This document shows, one piece after another, positions 32,990 to 33,666 of a stretch of DNA of 33,666 nt (positions within the stretch are counted from its first letter, which is position 1; the number at the start of each line of letters is the position of its first letter). Source of the DNA: Limimaricola cinnabarinus LL-001 (GTDB taxonomy: Bacteria > Pseudomonadota > Alphaproteobacteria > Rhodobacterales > Rhodobacteraceae); NCBI RefSeq assembly GCF_000466965.1, contig NZ_BATB01000043.1:1-33666 (forward strand), written 5' to 3'. Position numbers and translations under genes: made by a program. The notes under the pieces were generated by a model. That model saw only the letters and a list, made by a program, of their open reading frames with translations, did not search any database and had not been told where the DNA came from.

Positions 32990-33666
32990 ATGAAGATCCT
33001 CATCCTGCCAGACCCGGACGCCGCCGCCGCGCGCGTAGCCGACATCATCGCCCGGACCCTCATCGCGCGGCCCGAGGCGGTGCTGGGCCTCGCCACCGGC
33101 GGCACGATGGAGCCGGTCTATGCTCGGCTCGTCGCGCAGGCCCGGGCCGGCCGGGTCGCGCTCGACCGCATGACCGGTTTCAACCTCGACGAATATGTCG
33201 GCCTGCCGCCCCGGCACCCGCAATCCTACCACGCCTTCATGCGCGCTCATCTCGCCGCGCCGGCCGGGCTCGACCCGGCCCGACTGCAGCTGCCACGGGG
33301 CGACGCGCCCGACGCGGTCGCCGAGGCCGCGCGCTACGAGGCCGCGATTGAGGCGGCCGGCGGCATCGACCTGCAACTCCTCGGCCTCGGCGCGAATGGC
33401 CATATCGGCTTCAACGAGCCCAGCTCCTCGCTGGCCTCGCCCACGCGCGTCAAGACGCTGAACCACGCCACGCGGGCCGCCAATGCCCGCTTCTTCGGCC
33501 CGGGAGAAGAGGTGCCGCGCCATGCCATCACCATGGGCATCGCCACCATTCTGCGCGCGCGCCACGCGCTGCTTCTGGCCACCGGCGCGCACAAGGCGCA
33601 GGCCGTCGCGGCCATGGTCGAGGGCCCGGTCAGCGCCCGCTGCCCGGCCTCGGCGCTGCAGATGCA
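32990..33666 (+). CDS. nagB: Glucosamine-6-phosphate deaminase, second copy (cut by window end)
   Basis: The first 225 residues of an intact NagB are present: LGLATGGTMEPVYARL, MTGFNLDEYVGLPPRHPQSYHAFMR, LLGLGANGHIGFNEPSSSLASPTRVKTL with the active-site region, and AITMGIATILRARHALLLATGAHKA. The paralogue at 13968-14749 shares most of these strings. It would turn GlcN-6-P into fructose-6-P and ammonia at the end of the GlcNAc route. The C-terminus lies beyond the window. GGAAG precedes ATG 32990 at about eight bases. In the printed sequence it is in the same frame as CutC without an intervening stop. Confidence 0.93.
   Translation, partial: MKILILPDPDAAAARVADIIARTLIARPEAVLGLATGGTMEPVYARLVAQARAGRVALDRMTGFNLDEYVGLPPRHPQSYHAFMRAHLAAPAGLDPARLQLPRGDAPDAVAEAARYEAAIEAAGGIDLQLLGLGANGHIGFNEPSSSLASPTRVKTLNHATRAANARFFGPGEEVPRHAITMGIATILRARHALLLATGAHKAQAVAAMVEGPVSARCPASALQM

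Noticed and set aside
31289..33592. Minus-strand open frame of 767 codons opposite ROK, CutC and NagB
   Set aside because: It is antisense to three recognisable enzymes, its composition is Arg/Gly/His-rich without domain signals, and long antisense frames are common at this GC content.

Overview
The window looks like chromosome (or chromid) DNA of a Rhodobacterales-type alphaproteobacterium. The grounds are high GC, small DUF1127 proteins, a TRAP-linked sialic acid cluster, a class III alcohol dehydrogenase beside a LysR gene, and long runs of ATGA-type overlapping genes. I saw no rRNA, tRNA or CRISPR array.

Layout. (1) 1-6.8 kb is a stress-flavoured region. It holds a broken MliC-like lysozyme inhibitor gene, two DUF1127 genes, a Dps ferritin-like gene, an MFS transporter, a GreA/GreB-C-like gene, an Rnk-like gene and a four-CxxC zinc-ribbon protein. 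(2) 7.0-12.8 kb carries an Lrp/AsnC regulator divergent from a PLP aminotransferase (frameshifted) and a D-threonine-aldolase-type enzyme. Glutathione-dependent formaldehyde dehydrogenase and a divergent LysR gene (frameshifted) follow. (3) 12.8-21.1 kb is a sialic acid catabolic locus: GntR regulator, TRAP transporter DctPQM, NanE, NanK, NagB (frameshifted) and NagA on the minus strand, with NanA divergent. (4) 21.3-25.5 kb holds 5-formyltetrahydrofolate cyclo-ligase, an HPP-CBS membrane protein, a second copy of the Rnk plus GreA-C-like stress module in inverted orientation, DUF2945 and DUF488. (5) 25.7-26.3 kb is a decayed IS256-family transposase. (6) 26.4-33.7 kb has a polar-amino-acid-type ABC transporter whose genes enclose a cytoplasmic glycosylasparaginase. 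A LacI regulator, a ROK kinase, CutC and a second NagB (cut by the window end) follow.

How it works together. Region 3 should import sialic acid and convert it to fructose-6-phosphate through ManNAc, ManNAc-6-P, GlcNAc-6-P and GlcN-6-P. I read region 6 as a route for the N-glycan linkage compound GlcNAc-asparagine: import by the ABC transporter, intracellular cleavage by glycosylasparaginase, phosphorylation by the ROK kinase and deamination by NagB. Deacetylation would use NagA of region 3 or a gene beyond the window. A LacI-type operator sits in front of the transporter. The two clusters together would salvage both the tip and the root of glycoprotein glycans.

Two signals are not explained by ordinary annotation. 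First, four related leader modules (a 19-27 codon small ORF followed by a GC-rich hairpin) precede both DUF1127 genes and both GreA-C-like genes. In the latter pair the hairpin arm can also pair with the ribosome binding site. Second, nine single-base indels, eight of them lost bases, interrupt six otherwise well-conserved genes. This looks more like sequencing error than decay and should be settled before the genes are called pseudogenes.
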